Origin: Symbiodinium natans
Lineage: Eukaryota; Sar; Dinophyceae; Suessiales; Symbiodiniaceae
Assembly: GCA_905221605.1 (NCBI GenBank)
Contig: CAJNDS010002524.1
Location: 991,634 to 1,055,633 of the forward strand
DNA length: 64,000 bases
Direction of reading: 5' to 3'
Shown: positions 32,421 to 42,465 of the stretch, piece by piece
Layout: each line of letters starts with the position of its first letter
Position numbering within the stretch: position 1 is the stretch's first letter
Notes under the pieces: model-generated
What the model saw: the letters and a program-made list of their open reading frames with translations, nothing else
What the model was told of the DNA's origin: nothing
Database searches by the model: none
Made by a program: the position numbers and the translations under genes

Positions 32421-32617
32421 TATACTCTATTTCTTCATTTACTTACAGGCCAAAGACTAAACCCCTCTCCCCAAACCATAGTGGATCGACCCTGAAATCC
32501 CGCACAAAAAGCTTCTAAATTGCAACCCCTGAGCCCTAAACCCTAAACAAACCCTAAACAAACCCTAAACCCTAAACCCTAAACCCTAAACCCTAAACCC
32601 TAAACCCCGGAAAACAG

Positions 32618-32713
32618 GCAGCAGCACTGAAGGGCGGTCAGCTCTTCAATGCCGGTGGCCAGCATCAGGCACCCACCGCAGGTTTCCACACGATCCCTCG
32701 CCACATTTTGGCC
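32618..32713 (+). CDS. Candidate exon
   Basis: GAAAACAG acceptor after a CCCTAAA array, then AAALKGGQLFNAGGQHQAPT and AGFHTIPRHILAQ. A donor could be GTTTCC inside or the region before GGTTGG. Unknown. Confidence 0.42.
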
Positions 32714-33139
32714 CAAGGGTTGGGGGTTTCGGGCTTAGGGTTTGGGATTTAGGGTTTAGGGTTTAGGCTTTAGGGTTGGGGGCTTTAAGGCTCGAGGCCC
32801 GGGGGTGTGTACTTGGGAATCAGGCACCCCTTGTTAGTCCCTCTTTCAACCTTGGCCCCCCCTTACTTCTCCCAAGACATCCATACATGCTCCCTGGGTA
32901 GTTTAGGGTTTAGGATTATAGGGGTTTAGGATTATAGGGGTTTAGGATTATAGGGGTTTAGGGTTTAGGGTGTAGGGTAAAAACTTGCTCAACCTGACAG
33001 CATGTGTCAGCCTTCAAGGCCTTCGCAGCACACAGCTTGGGATGGAGGTTCGGGGGTTTGTAGGGCTTATCGGTTTCGGGTCTAGGGTTTTGCCTGTCAG
33101 TCACTAGCCCTAAACCCTAAACCCGAAACCCTGAACCCT

Positions 33140-33249
33140 AGGGTGGCAGCAACCATGAAACAAAAGAGGCGCAAGGGGTCTGCTGGTTACCTGTCCTCAT
33201 GCGTTGAAGAGTTGCAAAGGTTCCCTCAGACATCCTCAATGCATAGAGT
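33140..33249 (+). CDS. Candidate exon
   Basis: The frame reads VAATMKQKRRKGSAGYLSSC and VEELQRFPQTSSMHR and stops at GTAGGG before a TTTAGGG array. Other frames contain stops. Unknown. Confidence 0.45.
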
Positions 33250-33390
33250 AGGGTTTAGGGTTTAGGGTTTAAGGTTTAGGGTTTAGGGTCACAGGAGCCC
33301 TGAAGCAAAAGGGTTTAGGGTTTAGGGTTTAGGGTTTAGGGTTTAGGCGGCTTTTATCCAGCCCAGATCGCCCTAAACCCCGAACCCAAA

Positions 33391-33553
33391 ACCCGCCGTT
33401 CTCGCCTTGGAACAACCCTAATGCAAACGAGCACGAACCGTTTGCGCAGGCCTGCACGGACTTCATCCAAGCAGGTGAGAAGCCAGTGTACATCGGCCGT
33501 GGGACACAGACTCCGGACTGCTACGCAGCCCAAATCCTCCTTCAGCCCGAAAC
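33391..33553 (+). CDS. Candidate exon, glycosyltransferase-family-1-like
   Basis: The frame reads PWNNPNANEHEPFAQACTDF and IQAGEKPVYIGRGTQTPDCY. The sequence F-x-x-AGExPVYIGxG is typical of UDP-glycosyltransferases of the sterol glucosyltransferase type, where this strand-loop begins the C-terminal nucleotide-binding half. That similarity is from memory and rests on one exon. Downstream exons were not found with confidence. Confidence 0.5.
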
Positions 33554-34547
33554 TCTAAACCCTAACCCCTAAACCCTAAACCCAACATCAGCGCATGCAC
33601 CATCTCAGACTCGAAGCCGGGGGTTTAGAGTGTAGGGTTTAGGGTGTGCATGTAAGTAGGGCTAAGAACAGGGCAACTATGGTTATACCTTTTTGTGGGG
33701 TACTTAAGAGCCCCCTACTTCTAAGTACCTATGAACTGTGAAACCCTAAACTAGAAACCCTAAAAAAAAAAGGCCTAAACCCTGAACCCTGAACCCTAAA
33801 CCTCCACATAAGTCCCTTTCGCCCTCAACTGACACCCCAGAACACCAAGCTGAGGCTGGGGGTCGATGATGGTCTACTCCAAGGTTCTCCCTCTGGCCCT
33901 TTGCATTTCTTGCTGCTGCGGTTTAGGGTTTAGGGTTTAGGGTTTAGGGTTGAGGGTTGAGGGTTGACGGGTAGGGGATGAAGGACCGGTGTGTTATTCG
34001 AGGGCTTAGGGCTTAGGACTATTGTTACAACGGCTTCATTCCTTGCTAACCAGCCGTAAAAGTTGCAGGCTCTGCTGTTTTGCTTTGGCGGTTGGAGACG
34101 GTGGCAGGTCATCTGAGTTATCTGCATATGTCCGTGTGTAGTGCCAGGGGTTGCTCAGACTCCAGAGAATTCTGGCATCAACCGGCACCAGGCAAGTTTC
34201 CACAACAAGCGGTAGCACAGTCAGTGACGTTTGGGGTTGAGGGGTCATAGGGTTTAGGTTTGAGGCCTCGATGGAAACGGGGGAACGGTAGCAGCAGCGA
34301 GACTCCCTATGCTACAGCAGGGCACAGTACGGGAATGCCCAGATACACGAAGACAGTCTTCGGAAGACTGCTAAGGTAGCTGCTGTACAGCTAGCAGCCT
34401 GCTTTTTTTTTCTTTTTTTGGCGCACCGCTGTTGGCTCGTTCTGCTTACAACTCAGCTCCTCATGATCACAGCACCATGAAGACGCCTTCGAACACCCGA
34501 ATAATCCTCAAACCCAAGAACCAACAAGTAAGGCTTTCATGGACTGA

Positions 34548-34641
34548 GGGGCTGGGTAGTTGACCTTTAACCTTTTGTGTTGTATAGAATCCTATTACAA
34601 GCAAAAGGTTAAACTTTTTTTGGGCTCGGGTAGTCAGCCCC
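34548..34641. mobile_element. Inverted-repeat element, GGGGCTGGGT family, CTGA duplication
   Basis: GGGGCTGGGTAGTTGACC at the left and GGGTAGTCAGCCCC at the right. CTGA lies directly outside both ends, consistent with a 4-bp target-site duplication. Confidence 0.75.
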
Positions 34642-35097
34642 TGAGCGCAAGTGCCTTCATAGTCAGGACTCGGCAATGCACCTTTGGGGCTCATCATGTC
34701 ATAGGGGGCCTCCATTGCTCAACCCCCTTAACAGAAACCATGACACCGATAGTGGCGCTACAATAGCAACCACAGTGACGGTGGCTGATATACCCTGTAT
34801 ACCAGAACTCCCAAACTACCTTCCATTGTTTTCCGAGTACCTGCGGAAAAAAGGCCCCTGCCACCCCTTTTGCAGATCCTATAGGGTGGATAGTTGGTAG
34901 GGGGACCTAACACGCTTAAGTGCCTTTTTTGAAACCTGCGCATGGCTGCCATGAAGCTTGTCGGCCTTGGGCTGGTAAGCCTGCACGTTTAGGGGGTGGG
35001 CCGGTGGCACGCATTCAGTTTATGTTTAGACTTGCGGGTTTGAACTCCATATTGGAGGGTTTGGGGTTTATGGCTTAGGGTTTGGGGTGTTTGCGGC

Positions 35098-35194
35098 GGC
35101 AGGTGTCTGTGAAGCAAGTGGGACTGCCGGGAATGGTTGGAATTGTATTCCCGGCCCTTCAATGCCGCGAGTTATCATACGGGGGTGGTTGCGG
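35098..35194 (+). CDS. Candidate terminal exon
   Basis: After GCGGCGGCAG the frame reads VSVKQVGLPGMVGIVFPALQ and CRELSYGGGCG, then TAG. Unknown. Confidence 0.38.
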
Positions 35195-35469
35195 CTAGGC
35201 GGCTAGGCCAAATATCCAGGGCTCCATTGCCTGACTCCATTTCTTGACACTAAGCCCGTAACCATGAATCCAAATGGCTACACCCGTTCTTGCTGGAGGC
35301 GAAGGGCCTCCTTGTGTCCCGGGACTGCAACCTTGTTCTGCTTTGTTACATTTAGGGTTTAGGGTTTAGGGCTTAGGGTTTAGGGTTTAGGGTTAGGGTT
35401 TTCTTGTGTTTTTTCATACTTTTACTTTTTGAAATCCTTTCTTACTGAGCAGGGTGTGTAAACAACCAC

Positions 35470-35771
35470 CAACCCGAAATCCCAGCCCCGAGCTACTGAT
35501 GTGAAATTGGCCAGCCCAATGGGTGACAAACAAAACTGTTGGGGTTTAGTACAAAAATCATGCAAGAATTTAAGAGTGTCAGGAAGGAGACTGGAAGCCT
35601 TGACGCATCCACACCCTATTAGGGTTTAGGGTCTAGGGTGTAGGGTTTATCAACCCAAACAAAATGACCCTTGTTTCTTCTGTGGTGCATTATCGCATGC
35701 TTAAATTCCTCAACACGGCTGCTTCAGTCGGCAAAGGCTACCATAAGCTGCACAGAACTCGTGGCCCTAAA
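35470..35771 (+). CDS. Two candidate exons
   Basis: 35470-35622 reads PRATDVKLASPMGDKQNCWG and LVQKSCKNLRVSGRRLEALT; it ends where a short array starts. 35673-35771 reads VVHYRMLKFLNTAASVGKGY and HKLHRTRGP. Both frames are clean, but I could not fix borders or phase. Unknown. Confidence 0.4.
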
Positions 35772-36005
35772 CACTAAACCCTAAACCCTAAACCCTAAAC
35801 CCTAAACCCTAAACCCTAAACCCTAAACCCTAAACCCTAAACCCTAAACCCTAAACCCTAAACCCTAAACCTTAACCACTTGGGTGTGGCTCGGAATGTG
35901 CGAAGAGAGTGCCTGGCACAAGCCCCCGCGGGTGCAAAGCTGATATAACATGGACCCTAAACCCTAAACCCTATACCCTAAACCCTAAACCCTAAACCCG
36001 AAACC
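35766..36005. repeat. CCCTAAA arrays
   Basis: About 15 perfect units at 35772-35873, then a second run at 35955-36015. Between them a short frame reads GVARNVRRECLAQAPAGAKL with a TAA stop, a weak exon candidate. Confidence 0.9.
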
Positions 36006-36017
36006 CTAAACCCTAAG

Positions 36018-36112
36018 CCATGCAATGACTTTAGAGGGCTGCCAGGTGGCCCTGCCCACGGCGATGGGAGAAGGCTCTGGGCGATCGATTTGGTTCGGAC
36101 CTGAAGCTTTGC
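36018..36112 (+). CDS. Candidate exon ending at GTTTAG
   Basis: The frame reads MTLEGCQVALPTAMGEGSGR and SIWFGPEAL and stops at the first GTTTAG of a ten-unit TTTAGGG array (36113-36185). Unknown. Confidence 0.45.
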
Positions 36113-36205
36113 GTTTAGGGTTTAGGGTTTAGGGTTTAGGGTTTAGGGTTTAGGGTTTAGGGTTTAGGGTTTAGGGTTTAGGGTTGAGCCATGAGACGCT
36201 GAGGG

Positions 36206-36290
36206 GCTTGGAGGTTCGCTAGGGTTATAGGTACCCTAAATACGGTTAGAGCCATAGATACCCTACTTATAGCCCTGCTTACCTCCAAGT
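36206..36290. mobile_element. Introner-like element, family 1 (short copy)
   Basis: CTTGGAGGTTCGCTAGGG at the left and CTTACCTCCAAGTAAG at the right, with an internal palindrome around CCATAGATACCC. Confidence 0.7.
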
Positions 36291-36485
36291 AAGGCTATGG
36301 CTCCTCACACACCAGTTGGTTTTTGTTCATTATCATTTGTTTGTTTTGAAACCCTAAACCCTAAGCCCTAAACCCAGTTGGGTGCATGATGCTTCCGAGG
36401 TCTGTTGGCCAACACCAGGGCAGCGTTGACATCCTCCAAGCGGAGGATGCACTGGCCTAAGCCCTAAGCCCTAAACCCTCAACTT

Positions 36486-36655
36486 GGGATGCTCCCCCTT
36501 ATGCTAATTATAGAGGTTTAGGGTTTAGGGTTTAGGGTTTAGGGTTTAGGGTTTAGGGTTTAGGGTAACAGCTCCTGAATAGGGATTATAGTACCCCCCC
36601 CCCCCCCCCCCCCCCCCTAGCAATCCCTCTTCAGGACTGTTGGGGGGAGCATCCC
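36486..36655. mobile_element. Family 3 element carrying an internal TTTAGGG array
   Basis: GGGATGCTCCCCCTTATGCT at the left and GGACTGTTGGGGGGAGCATCCC at the right are its ends. Eight TTTAGGG units sit at 36512-36567 and a run of about 24 C near 36594-36617. The same element without heptamers is at 841-940. Confidence 0.8.
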
Positions 36656-36853
36656 AGCCCTCAACCCAATTGTGCGACCATGAAGGGTGGGCTCCGTGAG
36701 GAGGGGGGCTCTCAATAGTCCAACTGGGTTTAGGGTTTAGGGTTTAGGGTTTAGGGTTTAGGGTTTAGGGTTTAGGGTTTAGGGCTAGGGTTTAGGGTTC
36801 AGCGCCCTGAGCCCCTACAACCAAGTCACACCGCGCCATGCGCGTTCCAACAG

Positions 36854-36940
36854 GAGATTCCAACGGCAGAAGACTTCCACAAGAGGCGCCGCCGCCCTTT
36901 TTTTTTTTCAACTCTTTGTGCCACAGTCTTTACGCCCTAA
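36854..36940 (+). CDS. Candidate terminal exon, 28 codons plus TAA
   Basis: TTCCAACAG acceptor, then EIPTAEDFHKRRRRPFFFST and LCATVFTP. The TAA belongs to the following CCCTAA unit. Unknown. Confidence 0.42.
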   Translation, partial: EIPTAEDFHKRRRRPFFFSTLCATVFTP

Positions 36941-37140
36941 ACCCCAAACCCTAAACCCTAAACCCCAAACCCTAAACCCTAAACCCCAAACCCTAAACTT
37001 GGGATGGTTCCGACGGGGCGGGCGAGCCAAGCCCGACAGCTGCAACGAAAAGTTCGGGATCCTATATTGCCCCTCCCCCCCCCCAAAAAAAAACCTAAAC
37101 CCTAAACCCTAAACCCACCGTACGAACCTTGCAAAAACAG

Positions 37141-37218
37141 GTCAATATTTCGAGGTCTTTCTGGTTTCAAGATGAGTTGGAGTGGAACGGCACACGTGGC
37201 GTCCAGTTAGGGCTGGTG
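37141..37218 (+). CDS. Candidate exon, 26 codons, ending at GTTTAG
   Basis: GCAAAAACAG acceptor, then VNISRSFWFQDELEWNGTRG and VQLGLV, followed by GTTTAG. Clean and protein-like. Unknown. Confidence 0.5.
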
Positions 37219-37256
37219 GTTTAGGATTTGGGCTCAAGAAGTGTTGACGTCCCCAG

Positions 37257-37506
37257 AGCCAAAAGCCCACACCCGTTATGCAAGTACACAAGTTGGCTGG
37301 CTGGGGACGAAGTTGGACATGTTCTTCACTTCTCCTATTGCTTGCAGACCACAGGTTTGAACCATTGTTGGTAATGATTCATGGTTGAACCTAGGTCAGT
37401 CGTATGATGTAAGACCGGGGTGGAAGGTTGCAGCTTTGGCTTTAAACCCGAGTTCATACAAATGGGCCTTTGGTTTCGGAATTGGTCCACTCTAGAAATC
37501 GTGTGA
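37257..37506 (+). CDS. Two candidate exons
   Basis: 37257-37388 follows CGTCCCCAG and reads SQKPTPVMQVHKLAGWGRSW and TCSSLLLLLADHRFEPLLVM up to TGA. 37434-37506 follows GGTTGCAG and reads FGFKPEFIQMGLWFRNWSTL and EIV, TGA. Each has its own stop, so they may be alternatives or unrelated. Unknown. Confidence 0.4.
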
Positions 37507-37618
37507 ACTGGGCAGCCATGTCAGGAATGTGCATGTGCTTACATGCCAGAGGCTATTGTGAACCCTAAACCCTAAACCCTAAACCCTAAACCCTAAGGCG
37601 TCCGGTTTAGTTTCACAG

Positions 37619-37962
37619 CTGGTGTCAGGTATATCCAAGACCAGGCGCGCAGCTCTTTTCTTCTTGTGTGCCTTGTTTGCCCTGTCCTGGGCGTTGGAAT
37701 GGTAGTTCTGCGCAGGGGAGCGTGAGTAAACTTGTCCGAACATACACACTCTAAGCCCTAGATTCTAGATGCTGAGCGCTTGCGACTCTGATGTTCTGTG
37801 CTGCCCTGACAGTTTTTTGTGGGGAACATGGTGGGCTTGAACCACATGTCCTGCATTCACGATTTTACAGCCCGGGGTTTTACACACATGTATGAAGATA
37901 CAGGTGCCCACATTTTTTCTGTCTATCGCAGGAGAAATCGCCACCAAAGTCTCGAATGCTAA
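37619..37962 (+). CDS. Candidate exons with a membrane helix
   Basis: 37619-37725 follows TTTCACAG and reads VRYIQDQARSSFLLVCLVCP and VLGVGMVVLRRGA, a clear hydrophobic helix; it ends in TGA or at an overlapping GTGAGT donor. 37813-37962 follows CCCTGACAG and reads FFVGNMVGLNHMSCIHDFTA, RGFTHMYEDTGAHIFSVYRR, then TAA. Joining phase unresolved. Unknown. Confidence 0.42.
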
Positions 37963-38091
37963 AGGGTGTTGGGCTCCAGGACGGGCTAGTACCCTAAACC
38001 CTAAACCCTAAACCGGAAAGAAGCTTAGGGTGACCTCTGGGTTTCAATTTTAGAGTTTTAGGGTGTTCGTGTGTTGGGATTTGTGTTGCAG

Positions 38092-38124
38092 CTCTGTCTG
38101 GACCTTTTCAACTCCCGCAGCCGA
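38092..38124 (+). CDS. Candidate micro-exon, 33 nt
   Basis: TTGTGTTGCAG acceptor and GTAAGG donor enclose exactly 11 codons, LCLDLFNSRSR. Both sites are good matches. Unknown gene. Confidence 0.42.
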
Positions 38125-38465
38125 GTAAGGGTTTGAAGGTCTACTGAGGGGCTGGGTAGTTGACCCTTAAAAAACCTTTTAGGGTTTAGGGTTTAGGGTC
38201 TAGGGCTTAGGGCCCCTAAGTTTCTGCGGCGAAGTCGCAGCTCTCTTCTCCTCACAGCTTGGGGGCTCATGGGTGCGTATGAGTAGGGTCTTAGTTAGGG
38301 CAGCTATGGTGGGGGGGGAACTATGGTTCGACTCGAATCTTGTTTCAGGCACCCTAGAAACCCTACTGAGTATCCCTAAACCCTAAGCCCCAAACCCTAA
38401 ATCCTAAACCCTAAACCCTAAATCCTAAACCTCAAGAACTTGACTTCCGGAGCTCGCGCGGGTAG

Positions 38466-38566
38466 GGTGGTGAGTTTGCCGGCTTGGGCAAGCCCGTTCT
38501 ACTGGAAGGGGCTGCCAGGACTGACTTTCGACAAGGCGTTGACCCCAAACCAGTATCCCTTGGCAG
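38466..38566 (+). CDS. Candidate exon
   Basis: CGCGGGTAG acceptor, then VVSLPAWASPFYWKGLPGLT and FDKALTPNQYPLA, ending at GTTCCC, which is also the left end of a family 3 element (38568-38694, with CCCTAAA inside). Unknown. Confidence 0.48.
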
Positions 38567-38851
38567 GTTCCCCCTTATACTAACAGTCCCTAGACCCTAA
38601 ACCCTTTTCCCTTAACCCTAAACCCTAAACCCGAAAAACCCCTATTGTCATCCCTATTACGGACTGCTAGTGTTAGTATAAGGGCTGAGCATCCCTAAAT
38701 CATGAACCCCAAAACCTGGAACCCTAAACCCGAACCTGCCAGGGCTGGAAATTATCCTTAAACACTAAACGCTAAGCTGCAAGAGTTGAAAATATCCCTA
38801 AACCCTAAGCTACAACGGTCGAAATAGCCCTAAACCCCAAAACCTACACAG

Positions 38852-38919
38852 GAGTGAAAGCACTGCAAGACTCATTGCGCCATGAATGCGAGCCCTTCCG
38901 CGGGCTGGTTCAGGGCTGA
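38852..38919 (+). CDS. Candidate terminal exon
   Basis: CCTACACAG acceptor, then VKALQDSLRHECEPFRGLVQ, G and TGA. Unknown. Confidence 0.45.
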
Positions 38920-39049
38920 AGATTTTTGGCTCTGCTCCTGGGTTGAGGGGTTGAGAGGTAGGGTTTAGGGCTTAGGGCTTAGGGTTTTGGGTTTAGGGTT
39001 TAGGGTTTAGGGATAAATCAAACGCATAAGCCAACAAGCCTGAGTTCAG

Positions 39050-39686
39050 GAGACCTTCCTGAGAAGCTTCTGGAGGTTGCAAGGCTTCTTCAGGAAAGGG
39101 CTATGCAGGAGCCTACAGAACTCTCGATTTTTTTCGCCTTGTAAGCCCAAATGAACATTTACCCAAACTCGTTCCTCAGAAACCCTCCAATTCAATCAAT
39201 CGGGCCCTACAGCATGAAGCCTGCCAGGATCCTTGCAGGGACTGCAGCGGAGGGTGGCATAGAGTTCAGGGTTTAGGGTTTAGGGTTTAGGGTTTAGGGT
39301 TTAGGGTTTAGGGTTTAGGGTTTAGGGTTTAGGGTTCCTAAACCCAAGTCCTCAACCCTAAGCCCTAAAACATAGTCAGGGCGTGAGCCATGCAGCGCTA
39401 AAAACTTGCGTAGATCCATGCACGCGAGACGCGCGCGGCGCAGAGGATGATGCCCGCCTTCCTCAAGTGGCACGGGGGCCTTGAGCAAGTGCGGGTTTAG
39501 GGTTTAGGGCTTCATTAGGGTTTAGGGTTTGGGGTTTAGGATTTAGGGTTTAGGGTTAACTCTGAACCCCAAACCCTAAACCCAAAAGCGCAAGTGGTTG
39601 ACGGGGCGGAAATCATGGAGAGAGGGTCGTCCTCTGCACACCCCAGACCTGCTAGAGAGCCTGGGGCCGCCCCGGAGATCCTCATC
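39050..39686 (+). CDS. Four-exon chain in phase, one intron containing a TTTAGGG array
   Basis: Exon a 39050-39140 (TGAGTTCAG/GTAAGC) reads DLPEKLLEVARLLQERAMQE and PTELSIFFA. Exon b 39213-39270 (CCTACAG/GTTTAG) reads MKPARILAGTAAEGGIEFR. Exon c 39414-39494 (TTGCGTAG/GTTTAG) reads IHARETRAAQRMMPAFLKWH and GGLEQVR. Exon d 39589-39686 (CAAAAG/GTAATA) continues RKWLTGRKSWREGRPLHTPD. Phases fit at all three joins. Intron b-c holds ten TTTAGGG units starting at the donor. A later exon, 40079-40340, may be the C-terminus. Function unknown; exon a is helix-like. Confidence 0.6.
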
Positions 39687-39714
39687 GTAATACACCAGTC
39701 TATGCGGCCGAATT

Positions 39715-39810
39715 AGGGTTTAGGGTTTAGGGTTTAGGGTTTAGGGTTTAGGGTTTAGGGTTTAGGGTTTAGGGTTTAGGGTTTAGGGTTTAGGGTTTAG
39801 GGTTTAAGGC
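39715..39810 (+). repeat. TTTAGGG array, about 13 units
   Basis: Perfect units following CCGAATTAG. Lies between candidate exons of the same putative gene. Confidence 0.95.
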
Positions 39811-39840
39811 TCAAACTCTCTACCATCATACAGATCCGCG

Positions 39841-40078
39841 GATCCCTGGGAGGATCCCAAAAGTAGATCCCCTCCAGCGTTCCTACAGGGTGGGGCCCCC
39901 TAGTTATAAGTAGAGTTATAAGGGCCCTAAATTGGGTTATAAGGACCCTAAGTTAGGTTATAAGTCCCTAAACTACAGTTAGTATAGTAAGGGGGCCCCA
40001 CCCTGTAAGAACGGCCCAAGAATGGTATAGGGTACTATTTGGGGGTTCTACTTGTTGGATCCTCCCAGGGGTCTTGGG
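39841..40078. mobile_element. Nested elements: one inverted repeat inside another
   Basis: Outer ends GATCCCTGGGAGGATCC and GGATCCTCCCAGGGGTCTTGGG are family 2. Inside, TTCCTACAGGGTGGGGCCCC (39880) and GGGGCCCCACCCTGTAAGAA (to 40012) are near-perfect inverses of a second element with ATAAGTAGAGTTATAAGGGC in its core. Direct evidence of sequential insertion. Confidence 0.85.
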
Positions 40079-40340
40079 AGGTGATGTGCATTACATAGGG
40101 CTCCCTTTGGGAGCCTTCTGCATCACCGAACCCTCGGGAGAGCCTAGTGAGAAATATTCAGAACAACTCCCTGCCTTCATTCATTCTTCCAACGTGCCCT
40201 ACCCAACTGAATTAGAACAATCTCAACAAAGGTCTGATGACTACCTGGCCGAGAATTATGGCAACATAGTTCTGGATCAGGCTGGGTGGGCTGTTGCAGC
40301 AGCTCTGCGGCAGAACGCAACAAGCTCAGGACCTGAATAG
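40079..40340 (+). CDS. Candidate terminal exon, about 86 codons
   Basis: Starting at the edge of the nested element, the frame reads GDVHYIGLPLGAFCITEPSG, then DDYLAENYGNIVLDQAGWAV and ends SSGPE, TAG. Composition is natural and acidic. No family recognised. Confidence 0.5.
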
Positions 40341-40540
40341 GATCGAGAAACTTAAGAGAATAGAGAGTGGCTTCATATGGGGGTTTCCGAAAAGAGAGCG
40401 TAAACTCCCATATAGAAGCGAGGTGCACCAACAAGTGGCTTGTCTTGCACCTGCTGATTTCTTCTCACGCATCAGGACGATGCGGCATTCTGCTTGCGCT
40501 AGGCAGTCGGTACCTTCCAGGAATCCTTAGTAAACAGTTG

Positions 40541-40766
40541 CTTGAAGGTTCATGGGTACTTACAAGTAGGGTTATAGGCAGCTACGGTGATAACCTTGTC
40601 TAGGGCACTTGTGACCCTAATTCTAAGTGATCATGAACTTCCATGCGATACCCAAAGCCCTGGGAGGATCCAAAAAGCAGAAACCCCCAAATAGCACTGC
40701 AACGACTAGGTCATTCTTAGCAACGCATGAAGGTGATCTACTTTTTGGATCCTCACAGAGTCTGGG
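40541..40766. mobile_element. Family 1 and family 2 elements side by side
   Basis: Family 1 copy at about 40541-40645 (GCTTGAAGGTTCATGGGTAC to ATCATGAACTTCCATG), then only some 12 bp, then family 2 copy at 40658-40766 (CCCTGGGAGGATCCAAAAAG to TTTTTGGATCCTCACAGAGT). Confidence 0.8.
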
Positions 40767-41213
40767 AACCCTGAACCCTAAATCCTGCCAGCCCAGATAT
40801 CCTAAGCCCTAAACCCCAAACCCCAAACCCTAAACCCTAAACTTGCCCTAAACCCTAAACGCTAAACCCTAAACCTAAACCCAAAAGCCCAAACCCCGCT
40901 AAATCCTGCCAGCCCAGCAGAAAGACCCCACAGCTGGTCAGGTGGAGACGGAGAAGAAGGAAACCAGGAGACCTAAACCCTAATCCCTAAACCCTAAACC
41001 CTGGCAGCAGTTTGTCTCAGCCCTGCGTGTGTAGGGCTTAGGGTTCTGGGTTTAGCGTTTCGGACTTAGGATTTAGGGTTTAGGGTGAACATTGCATTAA
41101 TTGTGCCGTGTTTCGGGCTTCGTGGGTACTTAGAAGTAGGATTAGAAGTGCCCCAAATAAGGATACTACCAGAGCTACCCGACTTACGAGTACCCATGAA
41201 CCTCCTTGTAGGA

Positions 41214-41452
41214 TGGTCGCTTTTGGTTTGAGTCAGTTCCGGATCGGTCGATTGTGCGTCTCCTTCCCCAGATAGGGCACCAGAGGGCTTTATGCCTCTT
41301 AACGAAGGAATACACGTTGAAACAGGGACCTGAACATGTCTTCAAGCTTATTCCTAAATTGAAAGATTCTTGGGCTCTTTGGGGCCTTTGGGTTGCGTCC
41401 GGCAGGGTGTGGAGGACTTGCTCTCTGAGGAACGTTGGCTCAAGAGCGTAGG
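41214..41452 (+). CDS. Candidate terminal exon after a family-1 element
   Basis: The element's right end CCTCCTTGTAG gives the acceptor. The frame reads GRFWFESVPDRSIVRLLPQI, GHQRALCLLTKEYTLKQGPE, HVFKLIPKLKDSWALWGLWV and ends at TAG. A 98-codon minus frame overlaps but has no splice logic. Unknown. Confidence 0.45.
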
Positions 41453-41507
41453 TTGCACGCCGAGCCACAATCGTCGGCACAAGTGCGGAACATTTGCCAC
41501 CTGGCCA

Positions 41508-41935
41508 AACCCTAAACCCTAAACCCTAAACCCTAAACCCTAAACCCTAAACCCTAAACCCTAAACCCTAAACCCTAAACCCTAAACCCTAAACCTCTAA
41601 ACCTAAAACCCCATACCCCTAAGACCTAAACCCGAGCAACTAAGACCCATATTCTAATTGACATGAAAGCCTCAAGTTATGGTCCCCCACCCGACAAGTG
41701 GGGTAGTTAGATTTTAAGGTTTAGGGTTCAGGTTTAGGGTTTAGGGTTTAGGGTTTAGGGTTTAGGGTTTAGGGTTTAGGGTTTAGGGTTTATCTGAAGC
41801 GACTCGGTCAGGACAGCAGCAAGGACAGTTGTGAGGCAGGACAAACCCTAAACCCCTAAACCCCTAAACCCCTAAACCCCTAAACCCCTAAACCCCTAAA
41901 CCCCTAAACCCCTAAACCCTAAACCCTAAACCCAT
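41508..41935. repeat. CCCTAAA, TTTAGGG and CCCCTAAA arrays in succession
   Basis: About 12 CCCTAAA units (41508-41592), then TTTAGGG (41715-41790), then nine octamer units CCCCTAAA (41847-41915). A coding-like island LKRLGQDSSKDSCEAGQ lies between them at about 41793-41843. Confidence 0.9.
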
Positions 41936-41939
41936 TCAG

Positions 41940-42110
41940 GACAGTAGGACAGGGAGCTCAGGCGGGTAGCTGTACCGAAATGTCGCCACACTAAGGGAGG
42001 CTCAGGCGGGCAACTGTACCGAGATGTCAGCAGGCCAGGGAGGCTCAGGCGTGCAACTGTACCGAAATAAAGCAGGCCTGGGAGGCTCAGGCAGGCAATT
42101 CCACGCACGC
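41940..42110. repeat. Tandem repeat, about 55-bp unit
   Basis: GGGAGGCTCAGGCGGGCAAC followed by TGTACCGAAATG recurs three to four times with small changes. No open-frame conservation. Confidence 0.8.
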
Positions 42111-42125
42111 AAGGCTTCCTTACAG

Positions 42126-42211
42126 AAAAGGCCCCCAAAGAGCTCCCCAATCTTGTAGAGTTGACGATTGAAGGACAGGGTGGGGATTTTGGAAGTGATA
42201 TTTTTTTATAG
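42126..42211 (+). CDS. Candidate terminal exon
   Basis: TTCCTTACAG acceptor, then KAPKELPNLVELTIEGQGGD and FGSDIFL, TAG. Unknown. Confidence 0.45.
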
Positions 42212-42465
42212 CACAAAAAGTGGGACCTTAACTCGAGCCGCCCTTCCCACCCCCATAACCCCTCACACCCTAATGCTTCTATACGTTCGGGTTGATAAGG
42301 GTTTAGGGTTTAAGGCTTTGGGTTTAGGGTTTCGGGGCCGAAAGAAAACCCCTAGGCACCCTCACACGGCTCCCTGTTCCGCATCAGCAAAGCAACGCAC
42401 GATTCATTTTAGGGTTTAGGCTTTAGGGTTCAGGGTTTAGGGTTAGTGGCAAGGTGCTTTTGCAG

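Noticed and set aside
32701-32715. CACATTTTGGCCCAAG as a spliced-leader relic
   Set aside because: One mismatch in the core, poor match upstream, and it lies inside a candidate coding frame (RHILAQG).
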